The notes below the pieces were generated by a model. That model searched no databases, was not told the origin of the DNA, and was given only the letters and a program-made list of their open reading frames with translations. Position numbers and translations under genes: made by a program. From positions 1 to 35,889 of the forward strand of contig NZ_JROO01000035.1 of the NCBI RefSeq assembly GCF_000826685.1: a stretch of DNA of 35,889 nucleotides, in the 5' to 3' direction. This document shows, piece after piece, positions 8,594 through 15,502 of the stretch. Within the stretch, counting starts at the first letter, position 1. Each line of letters opens with the position of its first letter. Origin of the DNA: Streptomonospora alba (GTDB lineage: Bacteria > Actinomycetota > Actinomycetes > Streptosporangiales > Streptosporangiaceae).

Positions 8594-8825
8594 GACGGAC
8601 TGGGGATCGCTCATCGCGGGGATGCTGTTCATCGCGCTGGGGGCGGGCTTCATCGTCGCCGGCCCGTCGCGCTGGGGGCTGGACGCGGTGTGGACGGTGC
8701 CGGTGCTGGCGGTGGGCCTGGGTGTGGCCGGGATCGCCCGAGCGCTGGCGGCCTCGCGCGACCGCCGGAGGCTCCCCGAGGGACCCGACGCCGCGCCCGG
8801 CTCCGGCCCCGGGTCCGACCACTGA
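8580..8825 (+). CDS. Small two-helix membrane protein
   Basis: An 81-aa protein beginning at GTG 8580, inside the last codons of the PspC/LiaF-like gene (14-base overlap), so the two are very likely coupled. It has a basic start (MRRRRTDWG), two hydrophobic segments (about 9-28 and 38-56) and a polar Pro/Gly-rich tail. This resembles the short two-helix modules found beside PspC/LiaF-type proteins. I do not recognise a catalytic motif. Function is unknown, but position suggests a subunit or modulator of the same envelope-stress sensor. Confidence 0.75.
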   Translation: MRRRRTDWGSLIAGMLFIALGAGFIVAGPSRWGLDAVWTVPVLAVGLGVAGIARALAASRDRRRLPEGPDAAPGSGPGSDH

Positions 8826-8956
8826 GCCTTCGGCCGGCGACACGCCGGGGGCGAGGGGGCCCGGAGGGCGGGCCCGGGGCGAGCGGGCGGTCCCGCCTCC
8901 TTTGAACAAGAAGTTGCGATAAGGGGCCTGGATAGCCTCGACCCCGTGTTTTACCG

Positions 8957-9000
8957 TGGTCGGACCTCCCACGACCAGTAGTACTGAGGTGGCCACTACT
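8957..9000. promoter_or_regulatory. Inverted repeats upstream of the molybdenum hydroxylase operon
   Basis: Two overlapping imperfect palindromes lie just before the coxS ribosome site: TGGTCG/CGACCA (8957-8962 and 8972-8977) and AGTAGT/ACTACT (8977-8982 and 8995-9000). The second also contains GTGGCCAC. They fall where an operator or leader structure would control the operon. GAGGAGG at 9002-9008 is the coxS ribosome site. No regulator gene lies next to the operon, so the binding protein is unknown. Confidence 0.35.
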
Positions 9001-9018
9001 TGAGGAGGTCTTGGCCCC

Positions 9019-9591
9019 ATGCCACACATCCGCGTAACCGTCGACGGCGTCAGCTACGACGATCAGGTCGAAGCGCGCCGGCTCCTCGTCCACTACCTAC
9101 GTGAGCAACTGGGCAAGGTCGGCACCCCTGTCGGGTGCGACACCACCAACTGCGGCGCCTGCACGGTCCTGATGGACGGGCAGTCCGTGAAGAGCTGTTC
9201 GGTCCTCGCCTGCCAGGCCGACGGCCATGACATCACCACCGTCGAGGCGCTGGCCGCCGACGGCGACCTGCACCCGATCCAGCGGGCCTTCCACGAGACA
9301 CACGCCCTGCAGTGCGGCTACTGCACGCCGGGGATGATGATGGCGGCACTGGACCTGCTGCGCGACAACCCCGATCCGAGCGACGAAGAGATCCGCGAGG
9401 GTCTCGAAGGCAACATGTGCCGGTGCACCGGCTACGTCAACATCGTGCGTGCGGTGCGCGAGGCCGCCGCCGTAATGCGGGCGACGACCGCGGCGCCCGA
9501 GTCCGAGTCGCGCACCACCGACGTCCCGCAACAGGTGGTCCGCGAGCAGGAACCGGCGCCGCAAGCCGCGAGCGGGGGTGCTTCGTCATGA
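9019..9591 (+). CDS. coxS: Molybdenum hydroxylase small (2Fe-2S) subunit, CoxS-like
   Basis: A 190-aa iron-sulfur subunit of the xanthine oxidase/CO dehydrogenase family, passing electrons from the molybdenum centre to FAD. The plant-type ferredoxin domain carries C40, C45, C48 and C60 (the first three in [10 protein letters not shown]). The all-helical domain carries C99 and C102 (QCGYC) and C134 and C136 (MCRC), so all eight ligands of the two clusters are present. Residues after about 155 form a polar extension beyond the usual end. The ATG at 9019 has GAGGAGG upstream. The stop overlaps the large-subunit start as ATGA, the first gene of an S-L-M operon. The substrate is set by the large subunit and is not known. 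Confidence 0.93.
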   Translation: MPHIRVTVDGVSYDDQVEARRLLVHYLREQLGKVGTPVGCDTTNCGACTVLMDGQSVKSCSVLACQADGHDITTVEALAADGDLHPIQRAFHETHALQCGYCTPGMMMAALDLLRDNPDPSDEEIREGLEGNMCRCTGYVNIVRAVREAAAVMRATTAAPESESRTTDVPQQVVREQEPAPQAASGGASS

Positions 9592-11987
9592 CCATGGCAC
9601 CGGAGTCGGGCACCGACCAGGTCGGCAGCCCGCGCCTGCGCAAGGAGGACGCCCGGCTGATCACCGGGCAGACCGAGTGGACCGACAACATCCAGCAGAC
9701 GGGCATGCTGCACGTGGCGTTCCTGCGCAGCCCGCACGCCCATGCCCGCATCACGTCCGTGGACACGTCGGCGGCGATGCAGCAGCCCGGGGTGGTGGCG
9801 GCGTACAGCGGGGCCGACTTCGCCGACGAGCAGGGCAGCCTGCCGTGCGCGTGGCCGGTCACCGAGGACATGCTGCTGCCCGCCCACCCGCCGATGGCCG
9901 TGGACGAGGTCCGCTACGTCGGCGAGGCCGTGGCGTGCGTGGTGGCGCGCGACGCTTACTCGGCCGCCGACGCGCTGGAGGCGCTCGACGTCGAGTTCGA
10001 GCCGCTGCCCGCCGTGATCGACATGGAATCGGCGCTGGCCGAGGACACCCCGCTGGTCCATGAGGGCTCGGGCCAGGGCCAGGGGAGCAACAAGGCCTTC
10101 GAGTGGCCGATGGCCGTGGGCGACGTCGACTCCGCGTTCGAGGGCGCCGACATCGTCCTGACCCGCCGCTACCACCAGCAGCGGCTGATCCCCGCGGCGA
10201 TGGAGCCCCGGTCGGTGGTGTGCCGTCCCGACGGCGACGCCTTCACGCTGTGGTCGGCCACCCAGGTGCCGCACATCGTGCGGCTGATGCTGGCCATGAC
10301 CACCGGCATCCCCGAGCACAAGATCCGCGTCATCGCCCCGGATGTGGGCGGCGGGTTCGGGTCGAAGCTGCAGGTGACCGCGGAGGAGGTGCTGGCGCTG
10401 CTGCTGGCGCGGCGGCTGCGCAAGCCCGTGAAGTGGACCGAAACCCGTACCGAGGGCTTCCAGACCACCCACCACGGGCGCGACCAGATCCAGGACGTGT
10501 CGATCGCCGCCGATTCCGACGGCCGCATCCGCGGGCTCAAGGTGGACCTGCTGGCCGACATGGGCGCCTACATGATGCTGGTGACGCCGGGCGTGCCGAT
10601 CCTGGGCGCGTTCATGTTCCCCGGCATCTACAAGATGGACGCCTACTCGTTCCACTGCACCGGGGTGTTCACCACCAAGATGCCCACCGACGCCTACCGG
10701 GGCGCGGGCCGCCCCGAGGCGACCTACGCGATCGAGCGGATCGTCACCGAGCTCGCCGACGAGATCGGGATGGACCCGATGGAGCTGCGGCGGCGCAACT
10801 GGATCACGCACGACGAGTTCCCGTACACCGGCATCGCCGGGTTGACCTACGACTCCGGCAACTACGAGGCGGCCACCGACCGGGCGGTGGAGCTGTTCGA
10901 CTACGACGGGCTGCGCGCCGAGCAGCGCCGGCGCCGCGAGAGCGGCGACCCGGTACAGCTGGGCATCGGCATCTCGACCTACACGGAGATGTGCGGGCTG
11001 GCGCCCTCACGCGTCCTGGGGCAGCTGTCCTACGGCGCCGGCGGCTGGGAGAACGCCGCGGTGCGGATGCTGCCCACGGGCAAGGTCGAGGTCGTCACGG
11101 GCACGTCGCCGCACGGGCAGGGCCACGTCACGTCCTGGAGCCAGATCGTCGCCGACCAGCTCGGGGTGCCCTTCGAGGACGTGGAGGTACTGCACGGCGA
11201 CACCCGTGTCGCGCCCAAGGGCATGGACACCTACGGGTCGCGCTCGCTTGTGGTGGGCGGAACCGCGGTGGTCCAGGCCTGTGACCGGGTGCTGGACAAG
11301 GCGCGCCGGCTGGCGGCGCACATGATGGAGGCCAACGAGGACGACCTGGAGTTCTCCGACGGGCGCTTCACCGTGCGCGGCACCGAGCGGCCCTCCACGA
11401 GCCTGCAGGAGGTCGCGCTCGCGGCGTTCGCTGCGCACGACCTGCCCGAGGGCGCGGAGGCGTCGCTGGACGCCGACGCCACGTTCGATCCGGAGAACTT
11501 CTCGTATCCGCACGGCACCCACCTGTGCGCGGTCGAGGTCGACACCGAGACCGGCCAGGTGTCCCTGCGCTCCTATACGGCGGTCGACGACGTGGGCACG
11601 GTGATCAACCCGTCGATCGTGGACGGGCAGGTGCATGGCGGACTTGCGCAGGGCATCGCGCAGGCCCTGTTCGAGGAGGCCGTGTACGACACCGACGGCA
11701 ACCTGGTGACGTCGACGATGGCCGATTACACGGTGCCGACGGCGGCCGACCTGCCGGACTTCACGCTCGACCGCACCACCACCCCGGCGACCACCAATCC
11801 GCTGGGGGCCAAGGGGGTCGGCGAGGCCGGCACGATCGCCTCCACTCCTGCGGTGGTGGGCGCGGTCGTCGACGCGCTTCGGCCCTTCGGTGTGCGGGAC
11901 ATGCGGATGCCGTGCACACCCCAGCGGGTGTGGCGGGCCGTCGCCGAAGCGCGCGAGGCCGGCCGGAGCGAGGGAGGACAGCGATGA
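9588..11987 (+). CDS. coxL: Molybdenum hydroxylase large subunit, form II CoxL-like
   Basis: A 799-aa molybdopterin-cytosine-dinucleotide subunit of the xanthine oxidase family and its catalytic component. Visible motifs are PDVGGGFGSK (251-260), the active-site loop AYRGAGR (369-375), the cofactor-binding PHGQGH (508-513) and the C-terminal GAKGVGEAG, whose Glu (about 746) is the usual catalytic base. Form I, true aerobic CO dehydrogenases, have AYXCSFR with the Cu-binding Cys in this loop. Here the Cys is absent and the sequence is the form II signature, so CO oxidation should not be assumed; the real substrate is open. The gene overlaps coxS and coxM by ATGA at both ends, so expression is tightly coupled. 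Maturation genes (XdhC/CoxD/MobA types) are not in this window. Confidence 0.93.
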   Translation: MTMAPESGTDQVGSPRLRKEDARLITGQTEWTDNIQQTGMLHVAFLRSPHAHARITSVDTSAAMQQPGVVAAYSGADFADEQGSLPCAWPVTEDMLLPAHPPMAVDEVRYVGEAVACVVARDAYSAADALEALDVEFEPLPAVIDMESALAEDTPLVHEGSGQGQGSNKAFEWPMAVGDVDSAFEGADIVLTRRYHQQRLIPAAMEPRSVVCRPDGDAFTLWSATQVPHIVRLMLAMTTGIPEHKIRVIAPDVGGGFGSKLQVTAEEVLALLLARRLRKPVKWTETRTEGFQTTHHGRDQIQDVSIAADSDGRIRGLKVDLLADMGAYMMLVTPGVPILGAFMFPGIYKMDAYSFHCTGVFTTKMPTDAYRGAGRPEATYAIERIVTELADEIGMDPMELRRRNWITHDEFPYTGIAGLTYDSGNYEAATDRAVELFDYDGLRAEQRRRRESGDPVQLGIGISTYTEMCGLAPSRVLGQLSYGAGGWENAAVRMLPTGKVEVVTGTSPHGQGHVTSWSQIVADQLGVPFEDVEVLHGDTRVAPKGMDTYGSRSLVVGGTAVVQACDRVLDKARRLAAHMMEANEDDLEFSDGRFTVRGTERPSTSLQEVALAAFAAHDLPEGAEASLDADATFDPENFSYPHGTHLCAVEVDTETGQVSLRSYTAVDDVGTVINPSIVDGQVHGGLAQGIAQALFEEAVYDTDGNLVTSTMADYTVPTAADLPDFTLDRTTTPATTNPLGAKGVGEAGTIASTPAVVGAVVDALRPFGVRDMRMPCTPQRVWRAVAEAREAGRSEGGQR

Positions 11988-12835
11988 TCCCGGCACAGTT
12001 CGACTATGTGCGCCCCGGCGACGTCGCCGAGGCGGTGCGGGTGCTCGCCGAAAGCGAGGAGCCCAAGGTGATGGCGGGCGGGCAGAGCCTGACGCCGCTG
12101 CTGCGGTTCCGGTTGGCCTATCCCGACGTGGTGGTCGACCTCGGCGGGCTCACGGAGCTCCGGGGCGTCGCCGACGAGGGCGAGTGGCTCCGGATCGGTG
12201 CCATGACCACGCACGACGAGGTCATACACGACCCGCTGGTGGCGGCGCACTGCCCGCTGCTGGCGCAGGCCACGCACACGGTCGCCGATCCGGCGGTACG
12301 CCACCGCGGCACGCTCGGCGGGTCGCTGGCCCACGCCGACCCGGCGGGCGATCTGCCCGCCGTCGCGCTGGCGCTGGACGCGGAGTTCCTGGTCAGCGGC
12401 GAGGACGGGGACCGCGCGGTTCCCGCGTCGGAGTTCTTCCAGGACTATCTGACGACGGTGCTGGACATCGGCGACGTGCTGACGGCGGTGCGCTTCCCGA
12501 AGCTGACCGGCTGGTCCTTCCACTACAAGAAGTTCTCCCAGACCGCTCAGGCCTGGGCGATCGTGGGCGTCGCGGCGGCGGTCCGGCGCGACGACGGAAG
12601 CGTCGCCGAGGCGCGCGTGGGCCTGACCAACATGGGCAGCACGCCGATCCGCGCCCGTCAGGTCGAGGAGGCCTGCCGGGGCGTCCCGGCGCGGACCGAT
12701 GCGCTGCGGGAGGCCGCCCAGTCGGCCGACGCGGGCACCGATCCGCCCAACGACCTCAGTGCGCAGGCCGACTACCGGCGGCACTTGGCCCGCGTTTTGA
12801 CCGGCAGGGCGCTGGCCGCGGCGGCGGGGCTCTGA
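11984..12835 (+). CDS. coxM: Molybdenum hydroxylase FAD subunit, CoxM-like
   Basis: A 283-aa FAD-binding subunit that receives electrons from the iron-sulfur subunit and passes them to an acceptor. The FAD motifs AGGQSL (31-36) and TLGGSLAHADPAGD (110-123) are intact, followed by the C-terminal CO-dehydrogenase flavoprotein domain. Length is normal for the family. The ATG at 11984 follows AGGGAGGA and overlaps the coxL stop as ATGA. The order small-large-medium matches form II clusters; form I operons usually run M-S-L. The operon appears to end here, at two consecutive hairpins. Confidence 0.93.
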   Translation: MIPAQFDYVRPGDVAEAVRVLAESEEPKVMAGGQSLTPLLRFRLAYPDVVVDLGGLTELRGVADEGEWLRIGAMTTHDEVIHDPLVAAHCPLLAQATHTVADPAVRHRGTLGGSLAHADPAGDLPAVALALDAEFLVSGEDGDRAVPASEFFQDYLTTVLDIGDVLTAVRFPKLTGWSFHYKKFSQTAQAWAIVGVAAAVRRDDGSVAEARVGLTNMGSTPIRARQVEEACRGVPARTDALREAAQSADAGTDPPNDLSAQADYRRHLARVLTGRALAAAAGL

Positions 12836-12840
12836 CGCAG

Positions 12841-12861
12841 GGTCGGGCGGGCGGCCCGACC
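12841..12861 (+). terminator. Hairpin just after coxM
   Basis: A 7-bp perfect inverted repeat GGTCGGG/CCCGACC with a 7-base loop begins five bases after the coxM stop. It has no T-run and is followed closely by a stronger hairpin, so the two may act together to end the coxSLM transcript. Confidence 0.45.
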
Positions 12862-12871
12862 GATGGCTGAG

Positions 12872-12901
12872 GCGGGTCGGCTGCGGATGCGGCCGACCCG
12901 C
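12872..12901 (+). terminator. Terminator of the coxSLM operon
   Basis: A 13-bp stem with one G-U pair and a four-base loop (GGAT): GCGGGTCGGCTGC pairs with the strand ending in GCCGACCCGC. It is followed by TCTT. Its position between coxM and coxG suggests that coxG, although functionally linked, has its own promoter or receives only read-through. Confidence 0.65.
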
Positions 12902-12980
12902 TCTTCGCTGGTAACGGCGGGTGGACGCCCGCCTGCTGGGTAGTAACGGATTGGGTTCGAGGCGCCCGCACACGGGGCAG

Positions 12981-13001
12981 ATGGAGGACCGGAGCCGATG
13001 A
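12981..13001 (+). CDS. Possible 6-codon leader ORF (first of a chain)
   Basis: ATG at 12981 encodes MEDRSR and stops at TGA 12999-13001, overlapping the next mini-ORF start as ATGA. A weak GGGG lies just upstream. It is very short and could be chance. It is reported because it forms a chain with the next mini-ORF and coxG. Confidence 0.22.
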   Translation: MEDRSR

Positions 13002-13036
13002 CGCCGAACGCGGCAGGAAGGCGGCGCTGCGAATGA
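12998..13036 (+). CDS. Possible 12-codon leader ORF coupled to coxG
   Basis: ATG at 12998 has good ribosome-site material upstream (GGAGG at 12983-12987 and GGAG at 12991-12994). It encodes MTPNAAGRRRCE, and its TGA overlaps the coxG ATG as ATGA. The coxG start itself has only a distant AGGAAGG. Ribosome delivery through this mini-ORF is therefore plausible. The peptide is basic and resembles no attenuator peptide I know, and it may have no role as a product. Confidence 0.4.
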   Translation: MTPNAAGRRRCE

Positions 13037-13887
13037 GTACGCGGTTGAACAACCGGTTCACGGTTCCGGTGCCTGTGGACCAGGCCTGGGACGTGCTGAT
13101 GGACGTCGAGCGGGTCGCGCCCTGCATGCCGGGGGCGACGCTCGAATCGGCGGAGGGCGACTCGTTCACGGGCAAGGTCCGGGTGAAGGTCGGCCCGATC
13201 ACCGTGACGTACCGGGGCGAGGCGCATTTCACCGAGGTCAACGCCGACGAGCGCAGGGTCGAACTGCACGCGGGCGGCAAGGAGGCCCGCGGGTCCGGCA
13301 CCGCGTCGGCCACGGTGACAGCCCGCCTGCGCGAGCAGGACGACTCCACGACGGAGGTGACCGTCGACACCGACTTCACCGTCACCGGCCGCGTCGCCCA
13401 GTTCGGGCGCGGCGTGATGGCCGACGTCAGTGCCAAACTGGTGGACCGGTTCGCCGAGAACCTCGCCGCGGAGCTGCAAGGGCGCGAACACGAGCAGGTG
13501 GGAGCGGGCGGCGGGGCCGCCGCGGCCCGCGGCGGCGACGGCTCCGGCGCTTCGGCGGGCTCCTCCGCCGCATCGTCGGGCGGCACCGCCGATGCGGGCA
13601 CGTCCGCCAACGGGGTCGTGCCCCCGCAGGCCGGCGAGCCCCGGCAGGCGGGCGAGCGCGGCGGCGAGCAGAGCGGGGCGCCGTCCGGCTCCCGCGGGGG
13701 TTCGCGGCCGAGCGGGAACGCCCGTGAAGACGCCCCGGGGCTGCGGCCCCGCGACGACAGCATCGACCTGATGTCGACGGTCGGCCTGCCCGTCCTCAAG
13801 CGCATCCTGCCGGCGGTCGGGGCCGTGGCGCTGCTCGCGATCGTCTTCTCCTGGCTGCGCAGGCGCAGGAGGGCACGCAGGGCGTAG
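13033..13887 (+). CDS. coxG: CoxG-like SRPBCC protein with C-terminal membrane anchor
   Basis: A 284-aa protein. Residues 1-150 form a CoxG/SRPBCC domain (NRFTVPVPVDQAWDVL... CMPGATL ... GEAHF). A 90-residue Gly/Ser/Ala-rich low-complexity linker (about 155-245) leads to one transmembrane helix (about 256-275) and a very basic cytoplasmic tail (RRRRRARRA). In CO-dehydrogenase systems CoxG tethers the enzyme to the membrane and links it to the quinone pool. The same role is likely here for the adjacent S-L-M enzyme, but inferred. The long linker would let the domain reach a cytoplasmic partner. The gene is 197 bases after coxM, beyond two hairpins, so it may be transcribed separately. The ATG at 13033 overlaps the stop of a 12-codon ORF. 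Confidence 0.88.
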   Translation: MSTRLNNRFTVPVPVDQAWDVLMDVERVAPCMPGATLESAEGDSFTGKVRVKVGPITVTYRGEAHFTEVNADERRVELHAGGKEARGSGTASATVTARLREQDDSTTEVTVDTDFTVTGRVAQFGRGVMADVSAKLVDRFAENLAAELQGREHEQVGAGGGAAAARGGDGSGASAGSSAASSGGTADAGTSANGVVPPQAGEPRQAGERGGEQSGAPSGSRGGSRPSGNAREDAPGLRPRDDSIDLMSTVGLPVLKRILPAVGAVALLAIVFSWLRRRRRARRA

Positions 13888-13888
13888 T

Positions 13889-13921
13889 CCCCCGTCTGGG
13901 AGCCCTCCGGCAACGCGGGGG
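13889..13921 (+). terminator. Weak hairpin after coxG
   Basis: A CCCCCG/CGGGGG pair (6 bp, 21-base loop) begins two bases after the coxG stop. There is no T-run. It is a possible terminator, weakly supported. Confidence 0.3.
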
Positions 13922-14256
13922 CGGGACACGAGCGGGGCTGCGGCGAGGGGCGGTGGGCGCGTAGCGCGTGTGCCTGCGTGCCGCCCAGCGCTCGCCGCGC
14001 CTTCGACAGCCCACCACCACCCGCCTCAGACACGTCGACGACCTTTCCTTCGCCGACGAGCAGGGGTGCGCCGTGCAGGCACGGCGGTCCCCCACGTTCG
14101 GCGGCAGGCCGGCTCGCGGCGCTGCTCACACGCGTGCCCCATCGCGGCGACCTCCGGGGCGGGCACCACGGACGGTTGCGGAGAGGGCCTGTCCTCGCTG
14201 CGGCGGCGCAGTCCGGCAGGCGGTGCGGAGCGTCCTCCGGAGCGGCGGTGCCGTGA

Positions 14257-14273
14257 CCGGATGCGGCATCCGG
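14257..14273. promoter_or_regulatory. Palindrome upstream of the I36-like inhibitor
   Basis: CCGGATGC and GCATCCGG flank a single central G, an 8-bp inverted repeat 72 bases before the inhibitor start. Spacing and symmetry fit a dimeric regulator site, but no regulator gene adjoins it. Confidence 0.35.
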
Positions 14274-14345
14274 CAACCTGTCGACACCGCCGCGCGCATG
14301 GGGGACGCTGGCCGCGAGGCCGCCCGACCCGAAAGGCGATCCCCT

Positions 14346-14714
14346 ATGCGTGCAATCGCTCGCGCGGCTGCCGTCGCAGCCGCCACCACGGCTCTCGCGG
14401 CCGCTCCGCTCACCGCCGCCGCGGACGACCCCCGGACCGCGCCTCCGCCGGACTGCGACCCCGGCAGCATCTGCGGATACACCGGCTACGGCTACACCGG
14501 AGAGACGGTCCCGCTGCCGGCCGGCGCCGGATGCGTGGATCTCAAGGCGCCCCTCCGCTCGATCACCAACACCTTCGGCAGCCCGGGAATCCCCGCGGTC
14601 GCCAACGTGTACTCCGACCGCGGCTGCGCCGGCGAGATCGTCGCATCCGTCGGCCAGGAGGAGTCCGACCCGATGATCGTGCCGGACGGAGTCAGCGTCT
14701 TCCTCGCCTGGTAA
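14346..14714 (+). CDS. Secreted peptidase inhibitor I36-like protein
   Basis: A 122-aa secreted protein. The first 26 residues are an Ala-rich signal peptide with an arginine start and a likely AxA-type cleavage near TAAADD. The mature part has four cysteines (37, 43, 63 and 94), enough for two disulfides. The pattern ICGYTGYGYTGETVPLP...C...L...SITN, resembling a beta/gamma-crystallin-like fold, is characteristic of the I36 family (Streptomyces metalloproteinase inhibitor SMI type). It probably inhibits an extracellular peptidase or acts as a small secreted crystallin-like protein; the target is unknown. The ATG at 14346 follows AAAGG by several bases. A strong terminator follows at once, so it is monocistronic. 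Confidence 0.78.
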   Translation: MRAIARAAAVAAATTALAAAPLTAAADDPRTAPPPDCDPGSICGYTGYGYTGETVPLPAGAGCVDLKAPLRSITNTFGSPGIPAVANVYSDRGCAGEIVASVGQEESDPMIVPDGVSVFLAW

Positions 14715-14725
14715 CCGCCCCGGTT

Positions 14726-14756
14726 CGTCCGCCGGGGCGCAGCGCCCCGGCGGACG
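14726..14756 (+). terminator. Strong terminator after the I36-like gene
   Basis: A perfect 14-bp stem (CGTCCGCCGGGGCG and its complement) with a three-base loop CAG starts 12 bases after the stop codon. There is no T-run, as is common for actinomycete terminators. Confidence 0.75.
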
Positions 14757-15502
14757 CGTCGCTACGGCGGGGGTGGGAGCGGCTCGGCGAGAGCGCCGGG
14801 GCGTGCTACGCGGTCGGGCTCGGCGCCGCGGAGCGGGGCGTCGTCGTCCGGCTGGACCGACGGTCCGGGGGCGCGCGGCCGGACTGCGGGGAACCGGCGC
14901 GGCTCCGCACGTTCGTAGGTATCGGCGGCGACCCCGGTGCGGCGAGACTCTCGACCGTGACGGGTTCGGGCGCGGGCACGGACGCTGCGGCGGCACAGGC
15001 GGCGGGTTCGCCTCCGAACGGAAGGAGTGCGCGGAGGCCCCCGTTCACGCCGGTGCCCTGACACGGTTGCGCGTACCCCTCGGCCGGCCCGGTGCGCGAA
15101 GCGGGACCCGCGCATCGGAACCGGCGGGGCGCCCCCGCGCACCGGTTCGCGGTCCAGCGGCCCGGCGCCCGCCCGGCTCCTCTGGCGACACCTGCCTCGC
15201 CGAAGGGGCGCGTCAGCGAATACCCTGCCTCGCGGGGAAGCCGCTGTCCCCCGGCGCCGTCGGCGGGGCGGAACCCCGCCCGCGCGCCCCGGCGCAGACA
15301 CCGACGTAGGAGCGCGCCGGTCGGCGGCAGCGCCGCTTTCCCCGGCGGACGCCCGACGCCGCCGCCCCCGCAGGGCCGAGCGCCTGCGGGCCGCCCCGCA
15401 CCGTCCCGATTACGGCTCCCGCCGCCGTTCCCCGTCCACCGGCGGTTCCGGAAGCCGCGACAGCAGGCCGCACGCCGGCCGGCAACCAGAAAGAAGCGAA
15501 GT
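14757..15502. other. Long intergenic stretch without a supported gene
   Basis: About 750 bases between the terminator at 14756 and the pseudokinase start. Open frames exist on both strands, but all are Arg/Pro/Gly-rich and show no domain, signal peptide or good ribosome site. I see no tRNA or known riboswitch. It may hold the promoter of the pseudokinase gene, or remnants of a decayed gene. The weak AGAAAGAAG before 15503 is the only ribosome-site-like element. Confidence 0.5.

Larger units (their letters stand above)
13888..14345. other. 458-base intergenic region before the I36 inhibitor
   Basis: There is no convincing gene on either strand; open frames here are compositionally biased shadows. 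Near the right end an almost perfect 17-base palindrome (CCGGATGC, G, GCATCCGG at 14257-14273) lies 72 bases upstream of the next gene. It could be an operator or leader hairpin of the secreted inhibitor. Another small repeat (CTCCGGAG-like) precedes it. Confidence 0.45.

Noticed and set aside
9588-11987. Calling the large subunit a true CO dehydrogenase
   Set aside because: The active loop is AYRGAGR, lacking the Cys of the Cu/Mo form I enzymes.
12952-12960. GGGTTCGA resembling a tRNA T-loop
   Set aside because: The flanking bases cannot form the T-arm, and no acceptor or anticodon stem surrounds it.
14762-15301. Minus-strand frame of 179 codons in the gene-poor gap
   Set aside because: Arginine- and proline-rich throughout, no ribosome site, no recognisable domain.
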